Assembly: GCF_000733845.1 (NCBI RefSeq) | Contig: NZ_JPOI01000001.1 | Span: 3,163,001 to 3,227,000, forward strand | Reading direction: 5' to 3' | DNA from: Geobacillus vulcani PSS1 | GTDB lineage: Bacteria; Bacillota; Bacilli; Bacillales; Anoxybacillaceae | DNA length: 64,000 nt | In this document: one piece after another, positions 27,801 through 39,978 of the stretch | Position numbering within the stretch: the first letter of the stretch is position 1 | Layout of the letters: each line of letters starts with the position of its first letter | Notes under the pieces: model-generated | The model's input: only the letters and a program-made list of their open reading frames with translations | Database searches by the model: none | Told to the model about the DNA's origin: nothing | Position numbers and translations under genes: made by a program

Positions 27801-29120
27801 CGCCAGCTCAATGATCGTATTGTACACAGCCGACAGGCCCGTCGTCTCGACGTCAAAGACGACGTACGTATCCTCGGACAGCCGGCGGTGCGTTTCATTG
27901 TAGGCGATCGGCACCCCATCGTCGACGATATTCGCCTCAAGGCCGTAAATGACTTTTATGCCGTGTTTTTTCGCGGCGCTGTAAGCCTCCGGAAATGATT
28001 GAACAACGGCATGGTCGGTAACGGCGATCGCCGGGTGCCCCCATTTTTTCGCTTGCTCAATGAGTTTTGTCACCGAGGTGACCGCGTCCATTTGGCTCAT
28101 CGGGGTATGCAAATGAAGCTCAACCCTCTTTTCTCCCTCCGGCGCTGTATCTTGCCGTTCGTTTGCGGCGATTTCATTCAAATCGTTAGCAATGATGACC
28201 AAATCGCGAACGAACGCATCATTTTGCACGCTGCCACGCACTTTCACCCACATGCCTTTTTTGACGCCGCTCATGAGCTCGGCATCCTCTTTGTCGCGCG
28301 AGAACATTTTGACTAAAATCGAGTTCGTGTAATCGGTGATTTTCATGGTCAACAGTGTGCGGCCGCTTTTTAATTCGCTCACTTCGGCGTCAAATACATA
28401 GCCTTGCACGACGACGCGCCGCTCTTCTTCGACGATCGTCTCCAGCCGCCGCACCGGCTCCTCGTCGCGGATCGGATAGCCGATGACAAGCGGGCCAGAC
28501 GGCGCGCTTGCCGCTGTCTTTTCCTCTTCTTTCGCCATATCGGTCAACACCGCCAATGCCCGCTCCTCATCTTCCTGCTGCTTTTGCGCCAAAAACTGCT
28601 CCATTTCTTGTTTGGACGGCTCGATGCTGACGTCAAGCTGAAGAGGTGGAAACCCGAACGAAGCGTACACATCAGCGATTTTTTTGGCGAACCGCCGTTT
28701 GACGGCCAGCGCTTCCGCTTCATGGCGGGCAACGATAAGCAGCTTGTTTCCTTTCAGCGCCGGCGTCTGTCGGCTGAGCCAATCGACAAGCGGCGACATG
28801 CCTTCTTGCAGCTGCTCAAGGCAAAGCGGCCAATACGCCTGCACATCCGCCTCTGTCACGCGCGGCGCTTCAACCTCCATCGTATGGCGGACAGCAGCAA
28901 TATGGCGGAACGCCGCCTGCAGCCGATCGGCAAACGTTTTGTATACATGAACCGGCAGCACGTTGGCGAACTGAAAGTAAAAATGCCAGCTTTTCTCCTC
29001 TTTATCGATCACGACTTTGCGAATGGCGGCCTCACGAAAATGCGGCATCCATTCGTCCGACGTCATCTTCAGCTGCTCAAGCAGGATGAGAAACCGCTCT
29101 TTTTGCTCTTTTGTCACCAT
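24816..29120 (-). CDS. polC: DNA polymerase III PolC-type catalytic subunit
   Basis: Replicative polymerase of low-GC Gram-positive bacteria, 1434 residues. Order: N-terminal domain; OB fold (about 235-315); PHP domain ([16 protein letters not shown]); inserted DEDD proofreading exonuclease ([10 protein letters not shown] near 420); rest of PHP; zinc site CPNC...CPRC; and polymerase palm with PDIDLNFSG. It ends in a [10 protein letters not shown] clamp-binding tail (QLSLF). The ATG at 29120 ([10 protein letters not shown]) matches the known Geobacillus-type N-terminus; the in-frame extension to 29324 runs through the proS terminator and is rejected. Confidence 0.97.
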   Translation of the reverse strand: MVTKEQKERFLILLEQLKMTSDEWMPHFREAAIRKVVIDKEEKSWHFYFQFANVLPVHVYKTFADRLQAAFRHIAAVRHTMEVEAPRVTEADVQAYWPLCLEQLQEGMSPLVDWLSRQTPALKGNKLLIVARHEAEALAVKRRFAKKIADVYASFGFPPLQLDVSIEPSKQEMEQFLAQKQQEDEERALAVLTDMAKEEEKTAASAPSGPLVIGYPIRDEEPVRRLETIVEEERRVVVQGYVFDAEVSELKSGRTLLTMKITDYTNSILVKMFSRDKEDAELMSGVKKGMWVKVRGSVQNDAFVRDLVIIANDLNEIAANERQDTAPEGEKRVELHLHTPMSQMDAVTSVTKLIEQAKKWGHPAIAVTDHAVVQSFPEAYSAAKKHGIKVIYGLEANIVDDGVPIAYNETHRRLSEDTYVVFDVETTGLSAVYNTIIELAAVKVKGGEIIDRFMSFANPGHPLSVTTMELTGITDEMVKDAPKPEDVLARFIDWAGDATLVAHNASFDIGFLNAGLARMGRGKIANPVIDTLELARFLYPDLKNHRLNTLCKKFGIELTQHHRAIYDAEATGHLLMRLLKEAEERGILHHDELNSRTHSEASHRLARPFHVTLLAQNETGLKNLFKLVSLSHIHYFHRVPRIPRSVLVKHRDGLLVGSGCDKGELFDNLIQKAPEEVEDIARFYDFLEVHPPDVYKPLIEMDYVKDEEMIKNIIRHIVALGEKLDIPVVATGNVHYLNPEDKIYRKILIHSQGGANPLNRHELPDVYFRTTNEMLDCFSFLGPEKAKEIVVDNTQKIASLIGEVKPIKDELYTPRIEGADEEIREMSYRRAKEIYGDPLPKLVEERLEKELKSIIGHGFAVIYLISHKLVKKSLDDGYLVGSRGSVGSSFVATMTEITEVNPLPPHYVCPNCKHSEFFNDGSVGSGFDLPDKNCPRCGTKYKKDGHDIPFETFLGFKGDKVPDIDLNFSGEYQPRAHNYTKVLFGEDNVYRAGTIGTVADKTAYGFVKAYASDHNLQLRGAEIDRLAAGCTGVKRTTGQHPGGIIVVPDYMEIYDFTPIQYPADDTSSEWRTTHFDFHSIHDNLLKLDILGHDDPTVIRMLQDLSGIDPKTIPTDDPDVMGIFSSTEPLGVTPEQIMCNVGTIGIPEFGTRFVRQMLEETRPKTFSELVQISGLSHGTDVWLGNAQELIQNGTCTLSEVIGCRDDIMVYLIYRGLEPSLAFKIMESVRKGKGLTPEFEAEMRKHNVPEWYIDSCKKIKYMFPKAHAAAYVLMAVRIAYFKVHHPLLYYASYFTVRAEDFDLDAMIKGSAAIRKRIEEINAKGIQATAKEKSLLTVLEVALEMCERGFSFKNIDLYRSQATEFVIDGDSLIPPFNAIPGLGTNVAQAIVRAREEGEFLSKEDLQQRGKVSKTLLEYLESRGCLDSLPDHNQLSLF

Positions 29121-29162
29121 GACGTCCGTTTGTTCCCCTCTCAACATCATTCTCTTTCTATA

Positions 29163-29171
29163 ATCATACCA
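29163..29171 (-). promoter_or_regulatory. Candidate extended -10 promoter of polC
   Basis: TGgTATGAT on the minus strand, directly after the T-run of the proS terminator and about 40 bases before the polC start. No good -35 is visible. Confidence 0.4.
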
Positions 29172-29174
29172 TAA

Positions 29175-29217
29175 CAAAAGCGCTGGCGAAAAAGACAGAA
29201 TTCTTTTCCGCCAGCGC
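29175..29217 (-). terminator. Rho-independent terminator of proS
   Basis: Arms GCGCTGGCG and CGCCAGCGC with an extended A/T-rich inner helix, followed by TTTTG on the minus strand, just after the proS stop. Confidence 0.9.
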
Positions 29218-29223
29218 CGGCAC

Positions 29224-30927
<1,704 letters not shown>

Positions 30928-30950
30928 TCATTAGCCACCTCGTTTTCTCT

Positions 30951-32204
30951 CTATAGGAAAAATTTTTGAATATCGTTCCATGTCACCACAAGCATAAGCA
31001 ACATGAGCAGAGCGAAGCCGATAAAATGGACCATTCCTTCCTTTTGACGGTCGACCGGCTTGCCGCGCACCGCTTCAATGGCGAAAAAGAGGAGCCGGCC
31101 GCCGTCTAACGCCGGCAATGGCAACAAGTTGATGATCCCAAGGTTGATGCTTAAAATCGCGCCCCATTTCATCAAGTAGTAAATGCCGGATTCGGCGACT
31201 TTGCCGGTCGATACGGCGATACCGACCGGTCCGGACAGCATGTCAAGATGAAACTGGCCGGTGATCAATTGGCCGAGCCCCGTTACAATTTCCCGCGTCC
31301 AGTAGTACGTCTCCACCAGCCCTTGCTTGATCGAGCCCAACACCGATTTTTCCATCGGCTGATAGACGCCGATCAAGCCGATCGTCTCCCCTTGCACCGT
31401 TTTCGCCTCCGGAGTGACCGTCACACTACGTTCTTTCCCATTCCGCTCAATTTGAAACTGGAGCGGTTCTCCCGGATGGGCGCGAATCGTGTTGACGATT
31501 TCCGTCCACGTTTCCATCCGTTCCCCGTTAATGGCGATCACTTCATCCCCTTGCTTCAAGCCAGCGGCGCGCGCCGCTCCTTCCGGCGTCAGCTCGCCGA
31601 TGATCGGCTTGTCGACCGGGTAGCCTTGCAAAAGACCGATGATGATGAAGACAACGAGCGCTAGAACAAAGTTGGCGAGAGGCCCCGCCAAAATCGTCAT
31701 CGTCCGCTGTCCGAGCGTTTTGGCCACAAACTGCCGGTGATACGGAGCGATTTGAATTTCTTGGCGGTCGACGACGAAAAACGCCGGCTCCTTGACCGTA
31801 AACCGCTCGAACCGCTCGCCATCCGTATAGCCGGTCACATACATGCCATGCTCTAAATCGGCCTCTTCCACTTCTACTACGCGGATATTTGGATAATCGT
31901 CCTTATGGTTGAGGACGATTTTTTCCACTTGGCCGTTGCCATCAAGCAAGAGGCCGACGACTTGCCCCCGCTTCAGCTCAATCGTCTCCGGGTCTTCACC
32001 GGCCATGCGGACGAAGCCGCCAAGCGGGAGCAGGCGGATCGTGTACACTGTTTCGTTTTTCTTAAACGAAAACACTTTCGGCCCGAAGCCGATGGCAAAT
32101 TCGCGGCACAAAATGCCGGCCCGTTTTGCTAGCAGCAAGTGACCAAGCTCGTGAAAAAAGACGAGGGCACCAAAGACGACGATAAATGAAATGATCGATT
32201 CCAA
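30951..32204 (-). CDS. rasP: Site-2 protease RasP (RseP family)
   Basis: Intramembrane zinc metalloprotease that releases anti-sigma factors and clears signal peptide remnants; in B. subtilis it cleaves RsiW and FtsL. The 417 residues show the zinc motif FFHELGHL in the first membrane span, one PDZ domain (about 185-265) and the distal LPLPALDGGRLL in a later span; the end is hydrophobic (FIGFALLMLLML). TTG at 32204 is preferred: AGGTGG stands eight bases before it, while the in-frame GTG at 32216 has no upstream binding site. The start is therefore the least certain point. Confidence 0.92.
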   Translation of the reverse strand: MESIISFIVVFGALVFFHELGHLLLAKRAGILCREFAIGFGPKVFSFKKNETVYTIRLLPLGGFVRMAGEDPETIELKRGQVVGLLLDGNGQVEKIVLNHKDDYPNIRVVEVEEADLEHGMYVTGYTDGERFERFTVKEPAFFVVDRQEIQIAPYHRQFVAKTLGQRTMTILAGPLANFVLALVVFIIIGLLQGYPVDKPIIGELTPEGAARAAGLKQGDEVIAINGERMETWTEIVNTIRAHPGEPLQFQIERNGKERSVTVTPEAKTVQGETIGLIGVYQPMEKSVLGSIKQGLVETYYWTREIVTGLGQLITGQFHLDMLSGPVGIAVSTGKVAESGIYYLMKWGAILSINLGIINLLPLPALDGGRLLFFAIEAVRGKPVDRQKEGMVHFIGFALLMLLMLVVTWNDIQKFFL

Positions 32205-32218
32205 CGTTTCAACCACCT

Positions 32219-33367
32219 TTATGATAGTAATGAGCGAACATAGGCGCGCGTGTCCGCATCGATTTCGCGAATGTCCTCCAGCTGCGGATCGCTCACTGGC
32301 CGATGGCGCTCGAGCGCGCGTTCAATCCACTCCTCGATGGCCAAAAACGGAATGCGCCCGGCTAAAAATGCCGCCACCGCCTCCTCATTGGCCGCATTCA
32401 ACACCGTCGGCAGCGAGCCGCCGCGCTTGCCAGCCTCATAGGCGAGACGCAAACAGCGATAGCGGTCGAAATCAATCGGGGCGAAATGGAGCGCCCCCAG
32501 CGAGATGAAATCAAGCGGCTTGGCGGACGGGAGCGGCAACCGCTCTGGATATGCCAGCGCATATTGGATCGGAACGCGCATATCCGGCGTTCCAAGTTGT
32601 GCCAATACGCTTGTGTCACGGAACTGAACGAGCGAATGGATGATGCTTTCGCGGTGTAAAACAACCTCGATCCGCTCATACGGCAACCCGAACAGCCAAT
32701 GAGCCTCAATGACCTCAAACCCTTTATTCATCATTGTCGCCGAATCAATCGTAATTTTGGCCCCCATCGACCAGTTCGGATGGCGGAGCGCCTCCTCCAC
32801 CGTCACATGTGCGAGCTCTCGGCGCGTCTTGTCGCGGAAGCTGCCGCCGGATGCGGTCAGAATAAGTTTGTCAACTTGTTCAATCCTTTCCCCTTGCAGA
32901 CATTGAAAAATGGCGGAATGTTCACTGTCAACCGGCAACAACGGCACACCGCGCCGCTTGGCTGCAGCCATGACGAGATGTCCGGCGACAACGAGCGTCT
33001 CTTTGTTAGCGAGGGCGATCGCTTTTCCCGCTTCAATCGCCTTCAGCGTCGGCAAAAGGCCGACGCTGCCGACGACGGCGGTGACGACCACATCGGCTTG
33101 TGGACAAACGGCCGCTTCAATCAATCCTTCCTCTCCGTACACGATCGTCGTCCGCCCGCGGTACTCGCGATAGAGCACTTCATACGCATCACGGTCAGCG
33201 ACGGCGACAAGACTTGGGGAAAATTCAGCAATCAGCCGCCTCGCCGCCTCGATATTTTTTCCGACCGATGCGGCGGCCAAGCGGAATTCGTCCGGATGGG
33301 CGCGGATGACATCGAGCGTCTGTGTGCCGATCGATCCGCTTGCCCCTAATATACTAATATATTTCAA
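32219..33367 (-). CDS. dxr: 1-deoxy-D-xylulose 5-phosphate reductoisomerase
   Basis: Second step of the non-mevalonate isoprenoid pathway, making methylerythritol phosphate with NADPH. The 382 residues begin [19 protein letters not shown] (NADPH site). The metal and substrate segments are [11 protein letters not shown] near 150 and ASGGSFRD, with [20 protein letters not shown], cited as [10 protein letters not shown], further on. TTG at 33367 is chosen over GTG at 33376: GAGGAG is eight bases upstream and the N-terminus then aligns exactly with B. subtilis Dxr. It sits between cdsA and rasP. Confidence 0.95.
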   Translation of the reverse strand: MKYISILGASGSIGTQTLDVIRAHPDEFRLAAASVGKNIEAARRLIAEFSPSLVAVADRDAYEVLYREYRGRTTIVYGEEGLIEAAVCPQADVVVTAVVGSVGLLPTLKAIEAGKAIALANKETLVVAGHLVMAAAKRRGVPLLPVDSEHSAIFQCLQGERIEQVDKLILTASGGSFRDKTRRELAHVTVEEALRHPNWSMGAKITIDSATMMNKGFEVIEAHWLFGLPYERIEVVLHRESIIHSLVQFRDTSVLAQLGTPDMRVPIQYALAYPERLPLPSAKPLDFISLGALHFAPIDFDRYRCLRLAYEAGKRGGSLPTVLNAANEEAVAAFLAGRIPFLAIEEWIERALERHRPVSDPQLEDIREIDADTRAYVRSLLS

Positions 33368-33387
33368 TCGTTTCACTCCTCACCCGC

Positions 33388-34182
33388 TTATCGTGCGATT
33401 TCAAGCAATATGTACAACAACGGCAGCACGAACAGCAAGCTGTCAAACCGGTCTAAAATGCCGCCATGTCCCGGCAAAATCGCCCCGGAATCTTTGACGC
33501 CGTAATGGCGCTTAAATGCCGATTCGATCAAATCGCCGAGTTGCCCGAACGCTGACAGCAGCAACGCGACGCCAAACGCAGCCGCCAAACTGCCAAACGG
33601 CGCGGCCGCCCACTCGTAAATTGCGGCGACAACAGCCGCGGAAACGATGCCGCCGATGGCGCCTTCCACCGTTTTTTTCGGGCTGATCTCTGGCCATAGC
33701 TTGCGCCGGCCAAACGCGCGGCCAAAGAAATACGCCCCAATGTCGGTCGCCCAAATGACGAACAAGGCATAAACGAAATACACCAACCCAACCAAACGAA
33801 CGGCGCCGAAACAGAAAAACCCTACGCCGACATAGACGACCGCCAAAACGACAAACGCCGCCTCATCGAACGAGAGCGCATTTTTCGTCACGACTGTGCC
33901 GACAAGCAGCAAAAAAGCCAAAGCAACAAGCACGCCAAATTTGCCGGTTCCAGACGCCAACCACTCGCCGCCATAACGGGCGGGAACAAGCAGCAACCAA
34001 AGGGCGATCAATCCGGCCGCCCCGGTAAACGACCAGAGGCGCATCCCCTTCATGCGCAGCAATTCAAACAGCCCGATCGAGGCCAATATATATGTTACTA
34101 TTATAAACGGAAATCCGCCAAAAATAACAATCGGCAAAAAGAGCGCCGCCGCTATGACGCCGGTGATGATTCGCTGCTTCAT
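33388..34182 (-). CDS. cdsA: Phosphatidate cytidylyltransferase
   Basis: Makes CDP-diacylglycerol from CTP and phosphatidic acid, the branch point of phospholipid synthesis. The 264 residues form about seven or eight membrane spans. The CdsA signature near the C-terminus (KDSGAILPGHGGILDRFDS) contains the conserved aspartates and GHGG. GGAGGAG is ten bases before the ATG at 34182. The ATG overlaps the uppS stop by four bases, and dxr follows after 20 bases. Confidence 0.95.
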   Translation of the reverse strand: MKQRIITGVIAAALFLPIVIFGGFPFIIVTYILASIGLFELLRMKGMRLWSFTGAAGLIALWLLLVPARYGGEWLASGTGKFGVLVALAFLLLVGTVVTKNALSFDEAAFVVLAVVYVGVGFFCFGAVRLVGLVYFVYALFVIWATDIGAYFFGRAFGRRKLWPEISPKKTVEGAIGGIVSAAVVAAIYEWAAAPFGSLAAAFGVALLLSAFGQLGDLIESAFKRHYGVKDSGAILPGHGGILDRFDSLLFVLPLLYILLEIAR

Positions 34183-34952
34183 CGCGCTGACACTCCTCCA
34201 AATCGGCGGTCGCGCCGCTGGTAAGCGGCAATCGCCTCTAAGAAATGTTGCTCCGTAAAATCCGGCCATAACACATCCGTAAACCAAAGTTCCGTATACG
34301 CCAACTGCCAAAGCATGAAATTGCTCAAGCGAATCTCCCCGCTCGTACGGATGAGCAAGTCAGGGTCAGCGAGCCCACTCGTCATCAAGTACGAGGAAAT
34401 GAGCGGCTCGGTGATGTCTTCCGGCGCCAGCATCCCGCGTTCGACGTCTTTGGCGATTTGCTGGACGGCGGCAGTGATTTCCGACCGGCTTCCATAATTG
34501 AGGGCAAAGTTTAACAAGAGGCCGGTGTTGCTGCATGTTTCCTCCACGGCTTTCTCGACCGCCCGGCGCGTATGATCGGGCAGCGCCTCCGTATGACCGA
34601 TCACTTGGACTTTGACATTTTCGGCGACGAGCTCAGGAAGAAACGTCGTCAAAAACTGCTCCGGCAGCTTCATCAAATAATCGACTTCACTTTTCGGACG
34701 TTTCCAGTTTTCTGTCGAAAACGCGTAAAGCGACAAAATCTGAATCCCCAGCTCGTTCGCAAAACGCGTGATTTTGCGCACCACTTGCATCCCTTCGTAA
34801 TGGCCGGCCGCCCTCGGCAACGCCCGCTTTTTCGCCCATCTCCCGTTTCCGTCCATAATGATGGCGACGTGGTTCGGCACCGGATGCCTGAGCACCTCTT
34901 CTTTCGTCACCGGAACGTCTTTCTCTTTTGTTTTTCGCATTTTATTGAACAT
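34179..34952 (-). CDS. uppS: Undecaprenyl diphosphate synthase
   Basis: cis-Prenyltransferase making the C55 lipid carrier for peptidoglycan and teichoic acids, 257 residues. The catalytic aspartate lies in IIMDGNGRWAKKRALPR near 33-49. The later signature RTSGEIRLSNFMLWQ and WP.F motif are present. About 20 extra polar residues precede the core, as in other Bacillaceae. GGAGG stands six bases before the ATG at 34952. A candidate extended -10 promoter is at 34985-34993. It is coupled to cdsA by ATGA overlap. Confidence 0.96.
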   Translation of the reverse strand: MFNKMRKTKEKDVPVTKEEVLRHPVPNHVAIIMDGNGRWAKKRALPRAAGHYEGMQVVRKITRFANELGIQILSLYAFSTENWKRPKSEVDYLMKLPEQFLTTFLPELVAENVKVQVIGHTEALPDHTRRAVEKAVEETCSNTGLLLNFALNYGSRSEITAAVQQIAKDVERGMLAPEDITEPLISSYLMTSGLADPDLLIRTSGEIRLSNFMLWQLAYTELWFTDVLWPDFTEQHFLEAIAAYQRRDRRFGGVSAR

Positions 34953-34984
34953 ACGAGTCCTCCGGGATCGTGTTTTGCCTTTCC

Positions 34985-34993
34985 ATTATAGCA
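34985..34993 (-). promoter_or_regulatory. Candidate extended -10 promoter of uppS
   Basis: TGcTATAAT on the minus strand: perfect -10 with TG extension, immediately after the T-run of the frr terminator and about 33 bases before the uppS ATG. No good -35 at 16-18 bases. Confidence 0.55.
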
Positions 34994-35022
34994 AAAAAAC
35001 CCTCCATCAACATAGAGGGTTT
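34993..35022 (-). terminator. Rho-independent terminator of frr
   Basis: Arms AAACCCTC and GAGGGTTT around a ten-base loop, followed by TTTTT on the minus strand. Confidence 0.85.
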
Positions 35023-35034
35023 GCATCGTTTTGC

Positions 35035-35592
35035 CTATACTTCCATCACTTCTTTTTCTTTCTCTTTCGTGATGGCGTCAATTTTGGCGATGTGGTCATC
35101 GGTCAGCTTTTGCACTTCGTCCGTGTAGCTGCGGAGCTCATCTTCCGTAATCTCGCCGTTTTTCTCGAGCTTTTTCAATTCATCGTTCGCATCGCGGCGG
35201 ATGTTGCGCACCGCGACTTTCGCGTCTTCGGAATACTTTTTGACAAGCTTCGCCAACTCGCGGCGCCGCTCTTCCGTCAGCGGTGGAATGACCAGCCGAA
35301 TGACGGATCCGTCATTCGATGGCGTCAGCCCTAAATCCGATGCTAAAATGGCTTTTTCCATTTCTTTAATGGCCGATTTGTCGTACGGCTGAATGACAAG
35401 CAGCCGTGCTTCCGGCACGCTGATGGAGGCCAATTGGTTGATCGGCGTCGGCACACCGTAATAGTCAACGGTTACTTTCTCCAGCAGCCCGGCGTTCGCC
35501 CGTCCGGCGCGAATGCTTGCCAGTTCGCGGGTGAACGCTTGCACCGCTTTATCCATTTTTTCTTTCGCCTGTTGGATCACTTGCTTTGCCAT
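35035..35592 (-). CDS. frr: Ribosome recycling factor
   Basis: Splits post-termination ribosomes with EF-G, 185 residues. The N-terminal helix ([20 protein letters not shown]) is followed by the small domain with [14 protein letters not shown] and the central helices [16 protein letters not shown], as in all RRFs. AAGGGGG precedes the ATG at 35592. It lies two bases after the pyrH stop, so both genes are on the same transcript, and ends at a strong terminator. Confidence 0.98.
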   Translation of the reverse strand: MAKQVIQQAKEKMDKAVQAFTRELASIRAGRANAGLLEKVTVDYYGVPTPINQLASISVPEARLLVIQPYDKSAIKEMEKAILASDLGLTPSNDGSVIRLVIPPLTEERRRELAKLVKKYSEDAKVAVRNIRRDANDELKKLEKNGEITEDELRSYTDEVQKLTDDHIAKIDAITKEKEKEVMEV

Positions 35593-35594
35593 CG

Positions 35595-37270
<1,676 letters not shown>

Positions 37271-37345
37271 AAAAAAATCCTCCTTCTCATTGTCCCGTAT
37301 ATGTATCGGTGCCGGCAGCGGCTCCCCGTTTTGCCCTTATCCGTT

Positions 37346-37351
37346 AGTATA
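37346..37351 (-). promoter_or_regulatory. Possible -10 element upstream of tsf
   Basis: TATACT on the minus strand about 75 bases before tsf, just past the rpsB terminator. The best TTGAGA-like -35 is at a 21-base distance, so this is weak. Confidence 0.3.
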
Positions 37352-37375
37352 GCCAAAAGTTGCTGATTTCTGTCT

Positions 37376-37416
37376 CAAAAAAAGGTGATAAAAGGCTTTC
37401 CCCTCTTATCACCTTT
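37376..37416 (-). terminator. Rho-independent terminator of rpsB
   Basis: Eleven-base arms AAAGGTGATAA and TTATCACCTTT, followed on the minus strand by TTTTTTT. Leaky read-through into tsf is likely, as S2 and EF-Ts are usually co-expressed. Confidence 0.88.
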
Positions 37417-37427
37417 CTTGAGCACCG

Positions 37428-38135
37428 TTACTCCGCTGCGACGGCCGCCTCTTCGCCTTGTTTCGCTTCGAGCACAGCGTCGGCGATTTTCGAAGTCAAC
37501 AGCTTGACCGCGCGGATGGCATCATCGTTGGCCGGGATGACGTAGTCGATTTCATCCGGATCGCAGTTCGTGTCGACGATGCCGATGATCGGGATGTTCA
37601 ATTTGCGGGCTTCCGCCACCGCGATCCGCTCTTTGCGCGGGTCGATGACGAACAGCGCATCCGGCAGCTCCTTCATGTCTTTGATGCCGCCCAAAAATTT
37701 CTCGAGCCGCTCTTTTTCTTTTTTCAAGCCGATGACTTCTTTTTTCGGCAGAACGTCAAATACGCCGTCTTCTTCCATTTTTTCAATTTCGCGCAGCCGT
37801 TTGATCCGTTTTTGGATCGTGGCAAAGTTCGTCAGCGTGCCACCGAGCCAGCGCTGATTGACATAAAACATGCCGCAGCGTTCTGCTTCTTCCTTCACGG
37901 ATTCTTGCGCTTGTTTTTTCGTGCCGACGAACAAAATTTTGCCGCCATTCGCCGCCAATTCGCGGACGAAGTTGTATGCTTCCTCGACTTTTTTCACCGT
38001 TTTTTGCAAGTCGATGATATAGATGCCGTTGCGCTCCGTAAAAATGTATTTTTTCATTTTCGGGTTCCAACGGCGCGTCTGATGTCCAAAGTGGACGCCA
38101 GCTTCAAGCAGTTGTTTCATCGAAATAACCGACAT
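37428..38135 (-). CDS. rpsB: 30S ribosomal protein S2
   Basis: Late-binding protein of the 30S subunit, 235 residues. It begins [19 protein letters not shown] with the family signature [17 protein letters not shown] near 16-32; the helical hairpin and the [18 protein letters not shown] segment follow. AGGAGGAG precedes the ATG at 38135. Its own promoter (38255-38284) and a folded leader (38173-38233) separate it from swrB, the last fla/che gene. Confidence 0.98.
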   Translation of the reverse strand: MSVISMKQLLEAGVHFGHQTRRWNPKMKKYIFTERNGIYIIDLQKTVKKVEEAYNFVRELAANGGKILFVGTKKQAQESVKEEAERCGMFYVNQRWLGGTLTNFATIQKRIKRLREIEKMEEDGVFDVLPKKEVIGLKKEKERLEKFLGGIKDMKELPDALFVIDPRKERIAVAEARKLNIPIIGIVDTNCDPDEIDYVIPANDDAIRAVKLLTSKIADAVLEAKQGEEAAVAAE

Positions 38136-38172
38136 GTATGCTCCTCCTGTTTCTTCGTGGTTTTTGGTCCTC

Positions 38173-38233
38173 CGCTTGCCTCATCTTTCAGCAAGACTGG
38201 CTGAGCCAGCACCGTTGCTGAAATCCGCAAGCG
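38173..38233 (-). promoter_or_regulatory. Structured 5' leader of rpsB, candidate autoregulatory element
   Basis: On the minus strand CGCTTGC (38227-38233) pairs with GCAAGCG (38173-38179); inside, TTTCAGCAA pairs with TTGCTGAAA (38186-38223), capped by CTGGC/GCCAG. It lies between the promoter and the ribosome binding site. Feedback by S2 is inferred by analogy with other ribosomal protein leaders. Confidence 0.55.
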
Positions 38234-38254
38234 TGTGTACTCACACCATGAAAA

Positions 38255-38284
38255 AATATATCACAACTATGAGCGGCAAATCAA
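38255..38284 (-). promoter_or_regulatory. Candidate sigma-A promoter of rpsB
   Basis: Minus strand TTGATT (38279-38284), 18-base spacer, TATATT (38255-38260), in the swrB-rpsB gap upstream of the folded leader. Confidence 0.55.
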
Positions 38285-38296
38285 GCCGTTATTCGC

Positions 38297-38914
38297 CTAT
38301 TGGTCCGTTTTTTGCGCAAATTTGAGCCATAGCTCGACTTCCGTTTTCCCTTTGCCGAGCTGTTTGGCAATTTCTTCGACTGTCGCTCCTTCCGCATATA
38401 GGCGGCGAGCGAGCTCACTCGCATCGACTGGTCGGGTGAATGAAAGTTCAAGTACATCCTTGACCGCTCCGATGTCTGGAAAATAGTCCAGCGTCGCGCT
38501 GGAGCGGCTTGTTTCTGCGCGTTTCCCGATTTCTCCCCGCTCCGCCGGCTCGTTTTCCTCCTTTTTTGCTTCCGCCGTTCGCTGTTCGACTCCCGCTCCG
38601 ATTTCACCGCCTCCTGCCCCCGGCATCAACGCCGTCGCTTCGTCGCTCGTGTCCTGCTGCACACTGGGTGCACCGTTCGTTTGCCGTACAGAAACCAATG
38701 AAGCCGCTCTGTTGCCAAGCAATGAGTCAAGCTCAGCCAAAAAACGCTCGTTTTCTTCCTTCCAGGCGGCGAGATAAGCGGTCATGGCTTCTTCGAGCTC
38801 CTCAGCCCGCCGCTCCGCCTCACCAAGCCGCGACAGACGGAGGAAAAGCACAAGGATCAACCAAAACGACAAGGCGTGCAACAGCAAACTGATTGTTAGC
38901 CAAAATGCCATCAT
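38297..38914 (-). CDS. swrB: SwrB (YlxL) swarming motility protein
   Basis: Single-pass membrane protein required for full flagellar gene activation and swarming in B. subtilis, where it aids assembly of the export apparatus. About 205 residues: N-terminal hydrophobic span (about 3-27), a predicted coiled coil rich in E and A (30-60), a variable middle, and a C-terminal helix-turn-helix-like segment (GATVEEIAKQLGKGKTEVELW). The ATG at 38914 is chosen with AAGGA 11 bases upstream; a GTG at 38923 overlaps the previous stop but is too near that site. Assignment rests on position after sigD and architecture. Confidence 0.78.
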   Translation of the reverse strand: MMAFWLTISLLLHALSFWLILVLFLRLSRLGEAERRAEELEEAMTAYLAAWKEENERFLAELDSLLGNRAASLVSVRQTNGAPSVQQDTSDEATALMPGAGGGEIGAGVEQRTAEAKKEENEPAERGEIGKRAETSRSSATLDYFPDIGAVKDVLELSFTRPVDASELARRLYAEGATVEEIAKQLGKGKTEVELWLKFAQKTDQ

Positions 38915-38922
38915 GATGTTCA

Positions 38923-39168
38923 CTATCCTTGAATGTCGATCATTTTTCCTTTATAAGGGTGCCCTCCAAAACGGGACGCCTCCTGCTCGAGGCGAGCGCT
39001 CGTTCGTTTATCCGTCACCCGGCGGCGTGCACGCTCCGCCCGCTTTTCGCCGGCAGTTGCCATGTGCACCTGCACCGCATAGGAGTGTTGTTGCGTCGAG
39101 GCTTGAATCCGTTCCACATCGAGCGCTTTCGGCATGACGCTTTGCAACGCTGGAAGCTGGATGTCCAT
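38923..39168 (-). CDS. Unrecognised 81-residue protein between sigD and swrB
   Basis: I do not recognise this protein. It has 81 residues, no membrane span or signal peptide, a strongly basic middle (EKRAERARRRVTDKR) and a glycine/tyrosine end (FGGHPYKGKMIDIQG). GAGGAG stands eleven bases before the ATG at 39168, and the stop overlaps the upstream swrB GTG by one base, so it appears translated. I recall no gene here in B. subtilis. The strong binding site and tight packing argue that it is real; a flagellar or sigD-related role is inference from position. Confidence 0.7.
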   Translation of the reverse strand: MDIQLPALQSVMPKALDVERIQASTQQHSYAVQVHMATAGEKRAERARRRVTDKRTSARLEQEASRFGGHPYKGKMIDIQG

Positions 39169-39184
39169 CGCTTTTTCTCTCCTC

Positions 39185-39940
39185 TCATTGCTCTTTTGCA
39201 AAAAAGCGGCGCAGTTTCCAAAGCGCTTTCGCATGAATTTGCGAAATTCTTGATGTCGACAAATGCAAAAGACTCCCGATTTCTGTAAACGTCAGCTCCT
39301 CTTTGTAAAACAAACTAATGACGAGCTGCTCTTTTTCGTTCAGCTGTCCGATGGCTTCAGCCAGCCTTTCGATCATTTCCTGCTTGACGATTTGCTCTTC
39401 GGGAAGCGGAGCGCGGTCATCGCGAACCGCCAACAATCCCTCATCTTCGTCGACGGTCGTCTGCCCGAGCGGCAGCCAATGGGAAAAAAACATTTCACTC
39501 GCCGCCGCCTGCACTTCCTCTTCCGTCATCCCGAGCTCAGCGGCGATCTCTTTCGCCGTCACCGATCGCATATGGCGCTGTTCGAGCCGCTCAATAGCTT
39601 CCTCAATTTTTTTGGCCTTATCACGCATGTTGCGCGGCAACCAGTCTTCTTTGCGCAAACCATCTAAGATGGCGCCGCGAATGCGAAACGAGGCGTACGT
39701 GTCGAACTTCAAATCACGCGATGGATCAAATTTCTCAAGCGCATCGTATAAACCGACGAGTCCAAGGCTGACGAGCTCATCCTTCGGCACGGAGCTCGGC
39801 AGCGTCGCCGAAATCCGCTGCACGTGGTAGAAGACAAGCGGCATATAACGCTGCACCAGCTCCTCAGCCGCATGGCGGTTACGGCCGTTGATCCATTCAT
39901 CCCAGTATTTCCGTTCTTCGTCTTTTAGCGCGCTTCTCAT
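39185..39940 (-). CDS. sigD: RNA polymerase sigma-D factor (FliA/WhiG family)
   Basis: Flagellar sigma factor directing transcription of flagellin, motor and chemotaxis receptor genes, 251 residues. Region 2 shows LVSLGLVGLYDALEKFDPSR near 50-70, region 3 DKAKKIEEAIERLEQ, and region 4 SLFYKEELTFTEIGSLLHLSTSRISQI, cited as ELTFTEIGSLLHLSTSRI. AGGGGGAG precedes the ATG at 39940; an in-frame start at 39982 would overlap cheD and is less likely. Its place near the end of the fla/che operon delays its production, as known in B. subtilis. Confidence 0.94.
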   Translation of the reverse strand: MRSALKDEERKYWDEWINGRNRHAAEELVQRYMPLVFYHVQRISATLPSSVPKDELVSLGLVGLYDALEKFDPSRDLKFDTYASFRIRGAILDGLRKEDWLPRNMRDKAKKIEEAIERLEQRHMRSVTAKEIAAELGMTEEEVQAAASEMFFSHWLPLGQTTVDEDEGLLAVRDDRAPLPEEQIVKQEMIERLAEAIGQLNEKEQLVISLFYKEELTFTEIGSLLHLSTSRISQIHAKALWKLRRFFAKEQ

Positions 39941-39978
39941 TCTTCTCCCCCTTGCCTTGCGGAAACGGCGCGTCTCGG

